From Nitrosomonas sp. (GTDB taxonomy: Bacteria; Pseudomonadota; Gammaproteobacteria; Burkholderiales; Nitrosomonadaceae): 37,625 nt of DNA. Of this stretch, positions 1-11,397 are shown one piece after another (within the stretch, counting starts at the first letter, position 1; every line of letters begins with the position of its first letter). The position numbers and the translations under genes were made by a program. The notes below the pieces were generated by a model, which was not told the DNA's origin, did not search any database, and was given only the letters and a program-made list of their open reading frames with translations. The stretch lies in NCBI RefSeq assembly GCF_024282095.1, contig NZ_JAMWZS010000030.1, positions 1 through 37,625 of the forward strand. The letters are read 5' to 3'.

Positions 1-827
1 TAAAAATTAACAAATTCGCTAATTTCTGGCTTGTCAGCTGATTTGGCATTGACATAGATGAATATCGGGCGTGATAACGGCTTGTAACTATTGTTTTCTA
101 CGGTTGCTGCAGAGGGGAGTACGCCGCCATTACCACTATCGACTGCGACCGCATTAATTTTTTTGATGTTCTCGATATAATAAGCAAATCCGAAGAAGCC
201 TAATGCGTAGATGTCACTGGCAACACCTTGTACCAGAACGTTGTCATCTTCCGATGCTGTAAAGTCGCCGCGACTTGATTTGGCTTTCCCAACAATCGCT
301 TCAGTAAAGTATTCAAATGTGCCGGAATCCGCACCTGGACCATAGAGTTTGATTTTTTTGTCGGGCCATGCGGGGTTTATTTGATTCCAGCTAGTCACTT
401 TGCCTTGTGCTTCGGGTTCCCAGATTTTCTTCAATTCCTCGGTGGTAATGGTTTTGCTCCAGGTATTCTTGGGATTGACGACAACGGTCAAAGCATCAAA
501 AGCAATTGGCATTTCAATATATTGCACACCCTCTTTCTTGCAGGCTTCCATTTCTGTAGGGGTAATGGGGCGGGATGCATTGACGATATCGATTTCATTT
601 CGACAGAATTTCTTAAATCCACCACCTGTACCTGAAATGCCGACTGTCACGCGGACTGCACCGCGTTTGGCGATTTGGAAATCTTCTGCAACCGCTTCCG
701 TAATGGGAAAGACAGTGCTGGAGCCGTCAATTTTAACGATGGGGCTGGCATTAGCAATTCCTGTAGTCATGGATACGCTCAGCAGCATTGTTACAGTGAG
801 CGCTCCGAAGTTAAATGGATTTAACAT
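1..827 (-). CDS. pstS: Phosphate ABC transporter substrate-binding protein (PstS/SphX family), 3' end cut by the window edge
   Basis: Reading the minus strand from ATG at 827 gives 275 codons with no stop before the window edge, so the C-terminus is missing. The N-terminus has a signal peptide (hydrophobic stretch near residues 8-24, cleavage near ANA-SP). The mature part begins [20 protein letters not shown] and continues with [23 protein letters not shown] and [10 protein letters not shown], the phosphate-contact loops of PstS-type periplasmic proteins. The family captures phosphate for the PstCAB permease. A GGAGAG ribosome site (833-838) sits 5 nt before the ATG, and a Pho box lies about 60 bp upstream, which fits induction by phosphate starvation. 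The permease genes would lie to the left of the window. The family call is firm; the gene symbol is slightly less so because paralogues exist. Confidence 0.9.
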   Translation of the reverse strand, partial: MLNPFNFGALTVTMLLSVSMTTGIANASPIVKIDGSSTVFPITEAVAEDFQIAKRGAVRVTVGISGTGGGFKKFCRNEIDIVNASRPITPTEMEACKKEGVQYIEMPIAFDALTVVVNPKNTWSKTITTEELKKIWEPEAQGKVTSWNQINPAWPDKKIKLYGPGADSGTFEYFTEAIVGKAKSSRGDFTASEDDNVLVQGVASDIYALGFFGFAYYIENIKKINAVAVDSGNGGVLPSAATVENNSYKPLSRPIFIYVNAKSADKPEISEFVNF

Positions 828-865
828 TGATACTCTCCAAGTGAAAAAATTTTCAAAATTAATGC

Positions 866-902
866 AATATACTATTTCAGAATTGTTACAGAATTATGAC
901 AA
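866..902 (-). promoter_or_regulatory. Pho box and -10 region upstream of pstS
   Basis: On the minus strand 902-885 reads TTGTCATAATTCTGTAAC. This matches the 18-nt PhoB consensus CTGTCATAWAWCTGTMAY at 16 of 18 positions, with two TGT half sites 11 nt apart. Possible -10 hexamers TAGTAT (874-869) and TATATT (871-866) lie 10-13 nt downstream, the spacing expected where PhoB replaces the -35 element. The match is seen directly; PhoB binding is inferred. Confidence 0.8.
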
Positions 903-964
903 TCCAATTGTCTGCACCGGAACGCACTGTACATCGCATTGCAAGTAGTCGAATGAATGAGTTT

Positions 965-2326
965 TTATGAGTTGCTGGCGGTTTGCACCGCTTCAGCAAT
1001 TTTCTCAGCCCAATGATTGACTTTATGTTTTGATTCACCCTCAACCATCACACGAATGAGAGGCTCAGTGCCGGATGCGCGAATTAAAACACGTCCTTTA
1101 TCCTTCAAATCAGCTTCTGCTGCTTCTTGTGCGATTTTAATCGCTTTGCTGGTATCGAAGTGAAATGACTTGGGAATTTTTACATTAATGAGACGCTGTG
1201 GATATAGTAAGACGCCGCGCATAAATTGAGCCAGTGTTTTCTGAGTGTCACGTAATGCATACAATACCTGCAAAGCAGCAATAATGCCGTCCCCCGTCGT
1301 ATGCTTGTCTCTACAAATGATATGCCCGGAATTTTCTCCACCCAGGTGCCATTTTTTTTCTTGCAATAGTTCCAGTACGTAACGATCGCCCACTTTGGCA
1401 CGGAGAAATGGAATATTCAGTTTCTTAAAACGATTTTCTATCGCAAGATTGGTCATTAAAGTACCTACAACGCCGCCTTTGAGCACTTTTCTCTGCTGAC
1501 GATGCTTGGCGATGATGTAGATCAGTTGATCGCCTTCGTACAGTTTCCCCTGCTTATCCACCATCATGACACGATCACCGTCGCCATCCAATGCAATACC
1601 CAGATCGGCATGGTGTTGTTTGACGGCTTTTTGTAGCGTCGAGCAATGGGTGGCGCCACACTCAAGATTAATATTCAGGCCGTTGGGTTGTACTCCGATG
1701 GTGATCACCTCAGCACCGAGTTCATGCATCACATGGCCGGCAATATGATAGGCAGCGCCGTGTGCGCAATCGACTACGATTTTTAGTCCGCGCAGATCCA
1801 GATGATAAGGAAAAGTACTCTTACAAAACTCGATGTAGCGACCGGCAGCGTCATCAATCCGTTGTACTTTCCCTAATTGTGCTGAGGGCTTGGTTTCGAT
1901 GGGCGCATTCAAACCGGCTTCTATTTTGTGCTCCATGTCGTCAGGAAGCTTGCTGCCTACAGCAGAGAAGAACTTAACACCATTATCTTCGAATAGATTA
2001 TGCGAAGCTGAGATAACAATACCGGCCTGCAACCGCAGGGCGCGAATCAGATAAGCGATGGCAGGAGTTGGCATGGGGCCGGATAGGATGACATCTACAC
2101 CAGCCGCGCATAATCCTGCTTCCAGTGCCGATTCAAGCATATAACCCGATACCCGGGTGTCTTTGCCGATCAGCACTGTTGGGCGCTTTCCTTCCATAAG
2201 GTGCCAGTCCGCAGCAGCGAGAACCTGGCCTGCCGAATACCCCAGGTGCATGATAAATTGAGGTGTAATAGGATCTTTCCCTACTCGTCCTCGTATGCCG
2301 TCAGTTCCAAAGTATTTTTTTGTCAA
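965..2326 (-). CDS. glmM: Phosphoglucosamine mutase
   Basis: Converts glucosamine-6-phosphate to glucosamine-1-phosphate for UDP-GlcNAc, hence peptidoglycan and LPS. The 453-residue product has every alpha-D-phosphohexomutase signature: [10 protein letters not shown] at the N-terminus, the phosphoserine loop GIVISASHN (Ser about 108), the Mg-binding loop DGDGDRV, the sugar loop GGENSGH, and the phosphate loop [15 protein letters not shown] near the C-terminus. The open frame extends 50 codons further upstream, but that stretch overlaps the folP 3' end and looks nothing like GlmM. The TTG at 2326 gives [10 protein letters not shown], the usual family start and length, although no good Shine-Dalgarno is visible. 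It lies 64 bp after folP, the common folP-glmM order downstream of ftsH. Confidence 0.95.
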   Translation of the reverse strand: MTKKYFGTDGIRGRVGKDPITPQFIMHLGYSAGQVLAAADWHLMEGKRPTVLIGKDTRVSGYMLESALEAGLCAAGVDVILSGPMPTPAIAYLIRALRLQAGIVISASHNLFEDNGVKFFSAVGSKLPDDMEHKIEAGLNAPIETKPSAQLGKVQRIDDAAGRYIEFCKSTFPYHLDLRGLKIVVDCAHGAAYHIAGHVMHELGAEVITIGVQPNGLNINLECGATHCSTLQKAVKQHHADLGIALDGDGDRVMMVDKQGKLYEGDQLIYIIAKHRQQRKVLKGGVVGTLMTNLAIENRFKKLNIPFLRAKVGDRYVLELLQEKKWHLGGENSGHIICRDKHTTGDGIIAALQVLYALRDTQKTLAQFMRGVLLYPQRLINVKIPKSFHFDTSKAIKIAQEAAEADLKDKGRVLIRASGTEPLIRVMVEGESKHKVNHWAEKIAEAVQTASNS

Positions 2327-2390
2327 TTTATATATCTGATTTATAAATAAAGGGCTATGTGTAAAAAAATAATCATTAACAATTGTTTTT

Positions 2391-3224
2391 TTATACGCCG
2401 CAGTTTTGCATGGCTGTATAGATAGAGAGCGCATCCTTGCTTGCTTTGACGTCATGTACGCGTACGATTTTTGCACCTTTAACTACTGCTAACAAGGCTG
2501 CTGCGATACTTTCATGGATCCGATGATCCACACTGTTTCCAGTAATGGCACCGAGCATGGATTTGCGCGATAGACCGGCTAGTACTGGAACGTTAAGTGT
2601 TGTAAGTTCACTGAGTTGATTAAGCAATATGTAGTTATGCTGCAGCGTTTTGCCAAAACCAAAACCAGGATCAATTACTAGCCGATCTGGCGAGATACCC
2701 GCAGCTTTTGCCGCTTGAAGGCGTTGCTGCAGGAAATCCTTAACTTCGGAGACGATATCTTGGTATTGCGGATTCGCTTGCATATTTTGTGGTGTGCCTT
2801 GCATATGCATCAAACAGACTTGCACATGATCATGTTGCGCGATAACTGCCAATGCTTCTGCGCTGCGTAGTGCATTAATATCATTGATCATGAAAGCACC
2901 TGCTGCGATTGCCTGCCTCATGACTTCAGGTTTGGAAGTGTCAATTGAAATTGGAATATTGGTGTCAACAAGCGCTTCCAGTACAGGAATGACACGGTTT
3001 AGTTCTTCATCGATACTGACCGATTGACTGCCCGGGCGCGTCGATTCTCCGCCGATATCCAGGATGTCGGCACCCTCAGCAATAAGATCTCTGGCATGTG
3101 CGATCGCCTTTTGTGTCGACAGATACAACCCACCGTCCGAGAAGGAGTCGGGCGTGATGTTGATCACCCCCATAATTAATGGGCGACTGGCTGAGGCGAT
3201 GAAGTTTTGCTGTAATGAGGGCAC
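2391..3224 (-). CDS. folP: Dihydropteroate synthase
   Basis: Joins p-aminobenzoate to dihydropterin pyrophosphate in folate synthesis; it is the sulfonamide target. The 277-residue product carries the two Pfam pterin-binding signatures, [15 protein letters not shown] and [13 protein letters not shown], then [18 protein letters not shown] and the C-terminal RVHDV. Length is typical. The start is GTG at 3224, with no other suitable start before the first conserved strand and only a weak ribosome site. The gene sits between ftsH and glmM on the same strand, but a strong hairpin at 3251-3282 lies just ahead of it, so its transcription may be partly separate from ftsH. Confidence 0.95.
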   Translation of the reverse strand: MPSLQQNFIASASRPLIMGVINITPDSFSDGGLYLSTQKAIAHARDLIAEGADILDIGGESTRPGSQSVSIDEELNRVIPVLEALVDTNIPISIDTSKPEVMRQAIAAGAFMINDINALRSAEALAVIAQHDHVQVCLMHMQGTPQNMQANPQYQDIVSEVKDFLQQRLQAAKAAGISPDRLVIDPGFGFGKTLQHNYILLNQLSELTTLNVPVLAGLSRKSMLGAITGNSVDHRIHESIAAALLAVVKGAKIVRVHDVKASKDALSIYTAMQNCGV

Positions 3225-3250
3225 AGTAAAAAAAGAAGTAGGGAAGTGAA

Positions 3251-3290
3251 AACGGGATACGATTTTTTGATCGTATCCCGTTTTTTAAAT
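3251..3290. terminator. Bidirectional-type hairpin between ftsH and folP
   Basis: A perfect 13-bp stem: AACGGGATACGAT (3251-3263) pairs with ATCGTATCCCGTT (3270-3282) across a 6-nt loop. On the plus strand it runs into six Ts; on the minus strand, the direction of ftsH, it runs into four. It lies 18 bp after the ftsH stop and 27 bp before the folP start, so it probably ends or attenuates ftsH mRNA. Confidence 0.75.
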
Positions 3291-3299
3291 TAACAACGA

Positions 3300-5219
3300 T
3301 TAATCAGCTTCTTTGACTATTTCTCGTGGTGCTTCGGGCTCGCCTTGTTCATCAGACTTTACCGATGATGACTCGCCATCGGTTGCCGTCGGAGATATTG
3401 ATTGAGGTGGTTTAGGCGGACGCGGTGGGCGACCTTCCATAATATCCTTGATCTGGTCACTATCAATCGTTTCCCATTCCAATAAAGCCTGGGTCATGGC
3501 TTCAATTTTGTCTTTATTGGCCTCAATGAGTTTGCGTGCAATTGCATATTGCTCATCGACAATTCGGCGAACTTCTGCGTCAACTTTTTGCATAGTCGCT
3601 TCACTCATATTTTTATGCGTGGTGACTGAACGACCCAGAAAAACTTCGCCTTCATTTTCACCATATACCATTGGGCCAAGAATATCGGACATCCCCCACT
3701 GAGTTACCATTTGTCGCGCTAATTCCGTTGCACGCTCAAAATCATTGGATGCGCCTGTAGTCATTTGTTTCATAAAAACTTCTTCAGCAATACGTCCACC
3801 AAACATCACCGAGATTCTTTGCAGAATCTCTTCGCGTTCCATACTGAAACGATCTTCGGTAGGCAATTGCATGGTTACACCCAACGCACGGCCTCGTGGA
3901 ATAATCGTTACTTTATGGACCGGATCGGTCTTAGGCAATAATTGCGCTACAACAGCGTGTCCTGATTCATGATAAGCCGTGTTGCGGCGTTCATGTTCAG
4001 GCATTACCATTGAACGCCGCTCTGCACCCATGAAAATTTTGTCTTTCGCACGTTCAAAATCATCCATATCCACCAACCGCTTGTTGCTGCGTGCTGCGAA
4101 CAGCGCTGCTTCATTGACCAAATTGGCCAAATCAGCGCCTGACATACCTGGTGTACCACGTGCCAGAATATCAGCTTTGACATCGGGTGAAAGCGGTACT
4201 TTGCGCATATGCACATGAAGAATTTGTTCGCGACCACGTATATCAGGTAGTGGTACCGTTACTTGACGGTCAAAGCGGCCAGGACGAAGCAAAGCGGGAT
4301 CCAGCACATCGGGACGGTTGGTTGCTGCAATTACAATCACACCCATGGCACCTTCAAAGCCGTCCATTTCCACCAGCAATTGATTGAGTGTTTGTTCGCG
4401 TTCATCGTTTCCGCCACCCAGACCGGCGCCCCGTTGACGACCGACCGCATCAATCTCGTCAATGAAGATAATGCAGGGCGCATGTTTCTTGGCTTGCTCA
4501 AACATGTCGCGTACTCTCGATGCGCCCACACCGACAAACATTTCAACAAAATCAGAACCTGAAATGCTGAAAAACGGTACTTGCGCTTCTCCTGCAATTG
4601 CACGAGCCAGCAGCGTTTTACCTGTTCCTGGGCTGCCTACCATCAAAACGCCGCGTGGAATACGTCCACCCAGTTTCTGAAATTTGGTCGGATCACGCAG
4701 GAATTCAACCAGTTCTGCAACTTCTTCTTTCGCTTCCTCGCAGCCGGCAACATCATTGAAAGTCACTGTGTTGGCCGATTTATCGAGCATGCGCGCTTTA
4801 CTTTTACCGAACGAGAATGCGCCACCATTGCGCCCACCACCTTGCATTTGGCGCATGAAGAATATCCACACGCCAATCAGTAACAGCATTGGGAACCATG
4901 AGATGAAAATACTCATCAGCATGGATGGTTCTTCTTCCGGTTTGGCTTCAATAATAACGCCAGCTTTCAGTAAATCGCTCACCATCCAAGGATCCGATGG
5001 CGCATAGGTTGTGAAACGTCTGCCATCAGACTTTGTGCCTTTAAGTGTTCGTCCTTCGATGATAACCTTAGCGATTCTGCCTTGATTCAATTCAGTAATG
5101 AATTGAGAGTATTCCATAGGTACTTGCGCCGGTTGACGTACACTGAATTGATTAAATACGGTCATCAACACAAGTGCAATTACCAGCCAAATGGCCATGT
5201 TTTTAATTAAGTTATTCAA
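3300..5219 (-). CDS. ftsH: ATP-dependent zinc metalloprotease FtsH
   Basis: Membrane-anchored AAA+ protease that degrades misfolded membrane proteins and short-lived regulators. Order along 639 residues: first membrane helix (about 8-25), short periplasmic domain, second helix (about 104-122), AAA+ module with Walker A GSPGTGKT, Walker [12 protein letters not shown] and the second region of homology [21 protein letters not shown]-like, then the zinc site HESGH about residue 420, and a Pro-rich acidic tail. Walker A has Ser where many FtsH have Pro, a tolerated change. Start is TTG at 5219 with a strong AAGGAG (5225-5230) 5 nt upstream. It follows rlmE on the same strand, the widespread rlmE-ftsH pair, with a 170-bp gap that may hold its own promoter. 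Confidence 0.97.
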   Translation of the reverse strand: MNNLIKNMAIWLVIALVLMTVFNQFSVRQPAQVPMEYSQFITELNQGRIAKVIIEGRTLKGTKSDGRRFTTYAPSDPWMVSDLLKAGVIIEAKPEEEPSMLMSIFISWFPMLLLIGVWIFFMRQMQGGGRNGGAFSFGKSKARMLDKSANTVTFNDVAGCEEAKEEVAELVEFLRDPTKFQKLGGRIPRGVLMVGSPGTGKTLLARAIAGEAQVPFFSISGSDFVEMFVGVGASRVRDMFEQAKKHAPCIIFIDEIDAVGRQRGAGLGGGNDEREQTLNQLLVEMDGFEGAMGVIVIAATNRPDVLDPALLRPGRFDRQVTVPLPDIRGREQILHVHMRKVPLSPDVKADILARGTPGMSGADLANLVNEAALFAARSNKRLVDMDDFERAKDKIFMGAERRSMVMPEHERRNTAYHESGHAVVAQLLPKTDPVHKVTIIPRGRALGVTMQLPTEDRFSMEREEILQRISVMFGGRIAEEVFMKQMTTGASNDFERATELARQMVTQWGMSDILGPMVYGENEGEVFLGRSVTTHKNMSEATMQKVDAEVRRIVDEQYAIARKLIEANKDKIEAMTQALLEWETIDSDQIKDIMEGRPPRPPKPPQSISPTATDGESSSVKSDEQGEPEAPREIVKEAD

Positions 5220-5389
5220 AATAGCTCCTTGATTTGCACCTTAAAATCATTGATTAGTCATTCTAACCCTATTTTGTAAAATATAACAGAACAGTTCATG
5301 TCATATAAGTTTGCTGCAGAACTATCATCCTACTATTAACATCGACTGTAATCACTGAAGGGATCCATTCATTTCTCAGTGAATCTCGG

Positions 5390-6010
5390 TTATTTCTTTT
5401 TGTCGAGTCCTAATAAATATAGTTCATTACTGCGGTCACGCGAAGCCTTGGGTTTTCGTATCATCACGCTTTTGAATCCAGCGCGCATATCACGAAGAAA
5501 TTGATCAAAATCCCTACCTTGAAAAACTTTGACCAGAAAATTTCCACCATAGTTCAGTTGCTCCAGTGCGAATGCTAGTGCCAGTTCAGCCAAATACATG
5601 CTTCTGGCCTGATCGCTGACTACAATACCACTGATATTGGGCGACATGTCTGAAATGACAAGATCCGGATGATGGTCACCCAGATGTTTTTTCAGTTCAT
5701 CGATTGCACATTCTTCTCTAAAATCATTTTGAATAAATTCAACCCCAGGCAGTGGTTGCATATCCAGGATATCCAATGCAATAATTTTTCCCCGGTTACC
5801 TACTTTATGGCTGACAACCTGAGACCAACTGCCGGGTGCCGCGCCCAGATCAACGACAATCATACCTGGTTTCAATATTTGATCGCGTTCAATGATCTCA
5901 AGTAATTTATACGCGGCACGTGAACGGTAACCTTCTTTTCTGGCCTGCTTGACAAAAAAGTCATTGACATGCTCTTTCATCCAAGCTTTACTGGTTTTAG
6001 CCCGCTTCAT
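5390..6010 (-). CDS. rlmE: 23S rRNA (uridine-2'-O-)methyltransferase RlmE (FtsJ/RrmJ)
   Basis: Uses S-adenosylmethionine to methylate the 2'-O of U2552 in the A loop of 23S rRNA on 50S subunits (family knowledge). The 206-residue product shows a basic N-terminus, RSRAAYKLLEI with the first catalytic Lys, the SAM loop VDLGAAPGSWSQ, LVISDMSPN with the catalytic Asp, and FLVKVFQG with the second Lys. Length matches the family (about 209). ATG at 6010 is preferred over the TTG one codon earlier. Its start is only 30 bp from divergent yhbY, so the two promoters must overlap or lie inside the opposite gene. Confidence 0.95.
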   Translation of the reverse strand: MKRAKTSKAWMKEHVNDFFVKQARKEGYRSRAAYKLLEIIERDQILKPGMIVVDLGAAPGSWSQVVSHKVGNRGKIIALDILDMQPLPGVEFIQNDFREECAIDELKKHLGDHHPDLVISDMSPNISGIVVSDQARSMYLAELALAFALEQLNYGGNFLVKVFQGRDFDQFLRDMRAGFKSVMIRKPKASRDRSNELYLLGLDKKK

Positions 6011-6040
6011 CAAGTAAAATGATACGTTTCAAGAGAATTT

Positions 6041-6394
6041 ATGATAACACTAACTATTGCACATCGACGTGAACTTAAAGCACGAGCACATGCACTCAAT
6101 CCAGTTGTCATGATCGGAAAAACCGGTCTGTCGGCCAGTGTGATTGAAGAAATAGAGCGCGGGCTTGTAAGCCATGAATTAATCAAGATTAAAGCTCAAA
6201 TTGACGATCGGATTGCCAGAAATGCACTGTTTGAGGAAATCTGCCAGCAGCTGAATGCTGCTCCGGTACAGCATATTGGCAAAATATTTGTTATTTATCG
6301 ACCTAAACCGGAAGAAGCCGATAAGAAACCTGCCCGTGCACCTGATAGAAAGAAGCGTGAGCCTTTTCGCACCAAGCGCAGTTTTCAGAGCTGA
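6041..6394 (+). CDS. yhbY: YhbY-type RNA-binding protein (CRM domain)
   Basis: A 117-residue single-domain CRM protein. Members associate with pre-50S ribosomal particles. The domain covers about residues 1-95: the helical start TIAHRRELKARAH, then NPVVMIGKTGLS containing the GxxG loop that contacts RNA, then SHELIKIK and IFVIYRP. A basic Lys/Arg tail follows (about 97-117), longer than in the E. coli protein and probably also RNA-binding. ATG at 6041 has a weak AAGAGAA ahead of it. It is divergent to rlmE, another ribosome-assembly factor, and convergent with greA, the two stops being only 10 bp apart. Confidence 0.92.
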   Translation: MITLTIAHRRELKARAHALNPVVMIGKTGLSASVIEEIERGLVSHELIKIKAQIDDRIARNALFEEICQQLNAAPVQHIGKIFVIYRPKPEEADKKPARAPDRKKREPFRTKRSFQS

Positions 6395-6404
6395 AGCTTC
6401 TATC

Positions 6405-6881
6405 CTAAATGTATTTTACATCGAGTATTTCATACTCGCGTATACCGCTAGGTGCTTGAACTTCTGCAATATCTCCTGCATGTTTACCAATCAGGGCTCG
6501 TGAAATGGGTGAGCTGATGGAAATTTTTCCGTCCTTGATACTGGCTTCATCGTCACCTACGATTTGATAAGTCACCGTTTCACCGCTTTGCAAATCCTCC
6601 AATTCGACAGTGGCACCAAAAACACACGCACCATCCGCGTTAATGAGGGCTGGATTGATGATTTGTGCACTGGAGAGTTTACTTTCCAGCTCGATAATAC
6701 GCCCTTCAATAAAACCTTGCTTTTCCTTGGCAGCGTCATATTCGGCATTTTCAGAAAGATCGCCGTGGGAGCGCGCTTCCGCAATCGCTGCAATAACTGC
6801 CGGGCGGTGCACGGTTTTCATTTCATGTAGTTCCTTGCGCAATGCTTCTGCTCCAGCTACCGTTAATGGAATAGTACTCAT
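6405..6881 (-). CDS. greA: Transcription elongation factor GreA
   Basis: Rescues backtracked RNA polymerase by stimulating cleavage of the transcript 3' end. The 158-residue product has an N-terminal antiparallel coiled coil whose tip carries the conserved acidic motif [16 protein letters not shown], then a C-terminal FKBP-like domain with VGDDEAS and [14 protein letters not shown]. Length is exactly that of the family. It lies 68 bp downstream of carB on the same strand, so it is probably the last gene of a carA-carB-greA transcript, an arrangement known in betaproteobacteria. No terminator is visible in the 10 bp separating it from convergent yhbY. Confidence 0.96.
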   Translation of the reverse strand: MSTIPLTVAGAEALRKELHEMKTVHRPAVIAAIAEARSHGDLSENAEYDAAKEKQGFIEGRIIELESKLSSAQIINPALINADGACVFGATVELEDLQSGETVTYQIVGDDEASIKDGKISISSPISRALIGKHAGDIAEVQAPSGIREYEILDVKYI

Positions 6882-6949
6882 GGTGATTTTTTGCCTTTCA
6901 TTTCATCTTGTTTCTTAAAATAATAAAATAAGACTAATTGCTTGATTGC

Positions 6950-9900
6950 TTATGTTTTAAGTTGCATGTGCAACTTCTGTAAGTTATAAGCCTGTAGTTC
7001 ACGCCTGTTGATTATACTCATACAAGCAGCACGCGCGCCTGCCAACGTTGTGTAGTAGGTTACTTTGGCTTGCAGTGCGGCATGGCGAATTGAATATGAA
7101 TCTCGTATGGCGCTACGCTGATTATTAACAGTATTAACGATTAAATTGATCTCGCCATTTTTAATCATATCCACAATATGTGGGCGACCCTCCGCCACTT
7201 TATTAATGATAATGACGCTTATTCCGGCTGCCGTAATTGCGGCGGCAGTGCCACGTGTCGCATACAGGGTGAAGCCAAGGCCTGAAAGGCTGCGCGCGAT
7301 TTCAATTGCATGTGATTTGTCGGATTGCCGTACGCTGATGAAAATCTTGCCGGAAGTGGGCAGACGCACATCTGTCGCTAATTGCGATTTGACAAAAGCT
7401 TCAGCAAAAGTAACGCCCATTCCCATCACTTCACCGGTAGATTTCATTTCCGGGCCCAGAATCGTATCAACACCAGGGAGTTTAATAAAGGGGAATACCG
7501 CTTCTTTGACGGAATAATATTCCGGGATGATTTCTTTGGTAACACACTGATCGATCAAAGATCTTCCTGTCATGCAGCGCGCCGAGATTTTTGCCAGCTG
7601 GAGGCCGGTTGCCTTGGAGATGAAGGGTACGGTACGGGACGCCCGGGGATTGACTTCGAGTACATAGACCGTATCGTCCTGAATCGCAAATTGTATATTC
7701 ATCAAACCAATAACATGCAGTGCGCGCGCCATTTCAGCAGTCTGGCGGCGTAATTCATCCAGCATTTCAGGTTGCAAGTTGAAAGTCGGCAGCGAACACG
7801 CGGAATCACCGGAATGCACACCCGCCTGTTCGATATGTTCCATGATGCCACCGATCAGCACGGTTTCTCCGTCATATATCGCGTCGACGTCGACTTCCGT
7901 GGCATTGGTGAGGAAGTGATCCAGTAATACCGGCGAATCATTGGAAACTTTAACGGCTTCGCGCATGTAGCGTTCCAGGTCGGCTTTTTCGTGCACGATT
8001 TCCATCGCACGCCCACCCAGTACATAACTGGGACGTACCACCAGCGGGTAGCCGATTTCTTCAGCTGCGATCAAAGCGGCTTCCGGGTTGCGTGCGGTGC
8101 GGTTAGGCGGTTGCCGCAAGCCCAATTGTTGCAGCATTTGCTGAAAGCGTTCGCGATCTTCCGCGCAATCGATCATATCCGGGCTGGTGCCGATAATCGG
8201 TACGCCATTAGCTTCCAGATCGCGCGCAAGTTTGAGCGGCGTTTGTCCGCCATACTGCACAATGACGCCGTCGGGCTTTTCCACCGCGACGATTTCAAGC
8301 ACATCTTCCAGTGTCAGCGGTTCAAAATACAAACGATCGGATGTGTCGTAGTCGGTCGAAACGGTCTCCGGGTTGCAGTTGACCATGATGGTTTCAAAAC
8401 CGTCCTCACGTAACGCTAATGCCGCATGGACGCAACAATAATCAAATTCAATACCTTGACCGATACGATTGGGCCCGCCGCCGAGTACCATGATTTTCTT
8501 TTTATTCGTGGGATGCGCTTCGCACTCGTCTTCGTAGGTGGAATACATGTATGCTGTGCTGGTGGCGAATTCAGCCGCACAGGTATCGACACGTTTGTAG
8601 ACTGGCCGCAAGTTGAGTTGGTGGCGGTAAGTGCGGACTGCGGTTTGTCCGGTATTGAGCAGCTTTGCCAGGCGCCGGTCAGAAAAACCGCTACGCTTGA
8701 GTGTGCGCAATGCTTGTCTATCCAGTGTTTCCAGTGTTGTATCGGTCAGCGCCTGTTCTTGTCTGACCAGATCTTCAATTTGTGCTAGGAACCAAATATC
8801 GATATGCGTCAGCTGGTGAATCTCGTCAATCGACAGTTTGCAGCGGAACGCATCGGCGATGAACCAGATCCGTTCCGGACCAGGGTTGGCCAGCTCGGTT
8901 CTGATGATTTCCAGGTTATCGGTTTTTTCATCCAGGCCGTCCACGCCCGTTTCCAGTCCACGTAAGGCTTTTTGCAGGGATTCCTGGAAAGTGCGGCCAA
9001 TCGCCATGACTTCGCCGACCGATTTCATCTGCGTGGTCAGACGATCATTGGTTTGTGGGAATTTTTCGAATGCAAAACGCGGCACTTTGGTGACGACGTA
9101 ATCAATGGTGGGCTCAAAGGATGCCGGCGTGATGCCGCCGGTGATATCGTTGTCCAGCTCATTCAGGGTATAACCGATCGCCAGTTTGGCAGCAATTTTG
9201 GCAATCGGAAAACCGGTTGCTTTTGAGGCCAGTGCGGAAGAACGCGAGACGCGCGGATTCATTTCAATCACCAGCATGCGGCCGTTTTCAGGATTAATGG
9301 CAAATTGCACATTGGAGCCGCCGGTTTCCACGCCGATTTCACGTAACACAGCGATCGATGCGTTGCGCATCAGCTGATATTCCTTGTCGGTCAGTGTTTG
9401 TGCAGGCGCTACTGTAATCGAATCACCGGTATGCACACCCATCGGGTCGATATTCTCAATGGCGCAGATGATAATGCAGTTGTCGTTTTTATCCCGCACC
9501 ACTTCCATTTCAAATTCTTTCCAGCCAATGACGGATTCCTCGATCAGCAATTCCTTGGTGGGGGAAGTTTCCAATCCGCGTTCGCAGATACCCAGAAATT
9601 CTTCGCGGTTGTAGGCGATACCGCCGCCACTGCCACCCATCGTGAAAGAAGGGCGGATAATGACCGGATAACCCACCATGGCTTGAACTTGCAATGCTTC
9701 TTCCATGCTGTGCGCAACCGCCGAGCGGGCAGAGTTTAACCCGATACGTGTCATCGCTTGTTTGAATTTTTCACGGTCTTCAGCCATGTCGATGGCTTCA
9801 CGTGACGCACCGATGAGTTCAACGCCGTATTTTTCCAGTACACCGTGTTTGACCAGATCTAATGCGCAGTTCAATGCGGTCTGACCGCCCATGGTCGGTA

Positions 9901-10159
9901 ATAGTGCTTGCGGCCGCTCGATGGCGATGATCTTTTCGATCATGCCCCAGGTGATCGGCTCGATATAGGTTGCATCGGCCATTTCCGGATCAGTCATGAT
10001 GGTGGCGGGATTGGAATTCACCAGGATGATGCGATAACCTTCTTCGCGCAAGGCCTTGCAGGCTTGTACACCGGAATAATCAAATTCGCACGCCTGGCCA
10101 ATGATGATGGGGCCGGCACCGATGATGAGGATGGATTGAATGTCGGTACGTTTAGGCAT
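6950..10159 (-). CDS. carB: Carbamoyl-phosphate synthase large subunit
   Basis: Makes carbamoyl phosphate from bicarbonate, two ATP and ammonia delivered by CarA, feeding arginine and pyrimidine synthesis. The 1069 residues contain the two duplicated synthetase halves, each opening with a nucleotide-fold motif ([19 protein letters not shown] near residue 12; [19 protein letters not shown] near 565) and each with an ATP-grasp domain ([21 protein letters not shown]). The C-terminal allosteric MGS-like domain starts near residue 940. Length matches E. coli CarB (1073). ATG at 10159 has a weak ribosome site; carA ends 46 bp upstream. Confidence 0.97.
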   Translation of the reverse strand: MPKRTDIQSILIIGAGPIIIGQACEFDYSGVQACKALREEGYRIILVNSNPATIMTDPEMADATYIEPITWGMIEKIIAIERPQALLPTMGGQTALNCALDLVKHGVLEKYGVELIGASREAIDMAEDREKFKQAMTRIGLNSARSAVAHSMEEALQVQAMVGYPVIIRPSFTMGGSGGGIAYNREEFLGICERGLETSPTKELLIEESVIGWKEFEMEVVRDKNDNCIIICAIENIDPMGVHTGDSITVAPAQTLTDKEYQLMRNASIAVLREIGVETGGSNVQFAINPENGRMLVIEMNPRVSRSSALASKATGFPIAKIAAKLAIGYTLNELDNDITGGITPASFEPTIDYVVTKVPRFAFEKFPQTNDRLTTQMKSVGEVMAIGRTFQESLQKALRGLETGVDGLDEKTDNLEIIRTELANPGPERIWFIADAFRCKLSIDEIHQLTHIDIWFLAQIEDLVRQEQALTDTTLETLDRQALRTLKRSGFSDRRLAKLLNTGQTAVRTYRHQLNLRPVYKRVDTCAAEFATSTAYMYSTYEDECEAHPTNKKKIMVLGGGPNRIGQGIEFDYCCVHAALALREDGFETIMVNCNPETVSTDYDTSDRLYFEPLTLEDVLEIVAVEKPDGVIVQYGGQTPLKLARDLEANGVPIIGTSPDMIDCAEDRERFQQMLQQLGLRQPPNRTARNPEAALIAAEEIGYPLVVRPSYVLGGRAMEIVHEKADLERYMREAVKVSNDSPVLLDHFLTNATEVDVDAIYDGETVLIGGIMEHIEQAGVHSGDSACSLPTFNLQPEMLDELRRQTAEMARALHVIGLMNIQFAIQDDTVYVLEVNPRASRTVPFISKATGLQLAKISARCMTGRSLIDQCVTKEIIPEYYSVKEAVFPFIKLPGVDTILGPEMKSTGEVMGMGVTFAEAFVKSQLATDVRLPTSGKIFISVRQSDKSHAIEIARSLSGLGFTLYATRGTAAAITAAGISVIIINKVAEGRPHIVDMIKNGEINLIVNTVNNQRSAIRDSYSIRHAALQAKVTYYTTLAGARAACMSIINRRELQAYNLQKLHMQLKT

Positions 10160-10205
10160 ACTTTCTAACGGATAAAATTGCGTGGTTTATGGTCGGGTTA
10201 TCGAA

Positions 10206-11360
10206 TTATTGTGGGGACTGATTTTTATAACGCTGCATCATTTTGATAAAGCGATTAAACAGGTAATCCGCTTCATGCGGTCCTGGACTGGCTTCCGGGT
10301 GGCCCTGAAAACAAAAGGCGGGCTTATCCAGTAACTCAAATCCTTGCAGACTGCCATCAAACAGCGATACATGCGTGATACGCGCATTATCCGGCAAGGT
10401 ATCCGCATCAACCGCAAAACCGTGGTTCTGGCTGGTGATGATCACTTTGTCGCTATCGATATCTTGCACTGGGTGATTCGCACCATGATGGCCGAATTTC
10501 ATCTTGATGGTACGTGCGCCAGTGGCCAGCGCGAGTAATTGCTGACCGAGGCAAATGCCAAAGATGGGAATATTCTTTTTCAGCAACGCCTGGGTGGCGG
10601 AAATGGCGTAATCACAAGGTTCCGGATCACCCGGTCCGTTGGAGAGAAATATGCCATCAGGCCGCACCGCTAGAATCTCATCAGCCGAGGTCTGTGCAGG
10701 GAAAACGGTTACCTTGCAGCCGCGTTGCGCCAGTTTGCGCAAAATAGTGCGTTTGATGCCAAAATCAAATGCGGCGACGTGATATTGGGGATTTTCCTGA
10801 ATCCGGAAACCATCCTCCAATGACCATTCACCTTCTGTCCAGGTATACGATTGCCGACAACTGACCACTTTGGCAAGATCCATGCCGGCCAGTCCCGGGA
10901 ATGCTCTGGCAGCCTGTAATGCTTGGTCTTCATCAATATTTCCCGCCATGATGCAGCCGGATTGTGCGCCTTTTTCCCGTAAAATGCGCGTGAGCTTGCG
11001 CGTATCAATTTCAGCGATGGCGACGACATGCTGCGCTTTGAGAAATTCGGATAATGTCTGGGTCATGCGGTAATTGCTGGCAGCCAGCGGCAGGTCACGT
11101 ATCACCAAACCGGCGGCGTACACTTTATTGATGTTGCCTGATTCAAAATCTTCCGGATTGGTACCGGTGTTGCCAATATGCGGATAAGTCAGTGTGATGA
11201 TCTGTTGACAGTACGAAGGGTCGGTTAATATTTCCTGGTAACCGGTCATTGCCGTATTGAAAGCGACTTCACCGGTATTGATACCGTCAACACCAATAGA
11301 CACGCCACGAAAAATTGTTCCATCGGCTAGTGCGAGGATGGCGTGCGGGCGTTGTGACAC
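10206..11360 (-). CDS. carA: Carbamoyl-phosphate synthase small (glutaminase) subunit
   Basis: Hydrolyses glutamine and channels the ammonia to CarB. The N-terminal CarA domain ([27 protein letters not shown]) is followed by a class I glutamine amidotransferase domain with the nucleophile in GICLGQQ and the His-Glu pair in GHPEASPG. The open frame begins at TTG 11384, but GTG at 11360 is preceded by AAGGAG (11367-11372) with a 6-nt spacer and gives MSQRPHAIL and 384 residues, close to the family norm of 382. I choose the GTG. First gene of the carA-carB-greA group; its leader has a promoter-like hexamer and a hairpin. Confidence 0.95.
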   Translation of the reverse strand: MSQRPHAILALADGTIFRGVSIGVDGINTGEVAFNTAMTGYQEILTDPSYCQQIITLTYPHIGNTGTNPEDFESGNINKVYAAGLVIRDLPLAASNYRMTQTLSEFLKAQHVVAIAEIDTRKLTRILREKGAQSGCIMAGNIDEDQALQAARAFPGLAGMDLAKVVSCRQSYTWTEGEWSLEDGFRIQENPQYHVAAFDFGIKRTILRKLAQRGCKVTVFPAQTSADEILAVRPDGIFLSNGPGDPEPCDYAISATQALLKKNIPIFGICLGQQLLALATGARTIKMKFGHHGANHPVQDIDSDKVIITSQNHGFAVDADTLPDNARITHVSLFDGSLQGFELLDKPAFCFQGHPEASPGPHEADYLFNRFIKMMQRYKNQSPQ

Positions 11361-11397
11361 AAAAAACTCCTTGGATACTGACAAGATATGGAAATTG

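Noticed and set aside
400-948. 182-codon plus-strand frame
   Set aside because: It is antisense to pstS, runs through its signal peptide and Pho box, and has no domain features.
5220-5389. Heat-shock promoter expected upstream of ftsH
   Set aside because: I could not find a convincing CTTGAA / CCCCAT-type pair or a good sigma-70 pair in this gap.
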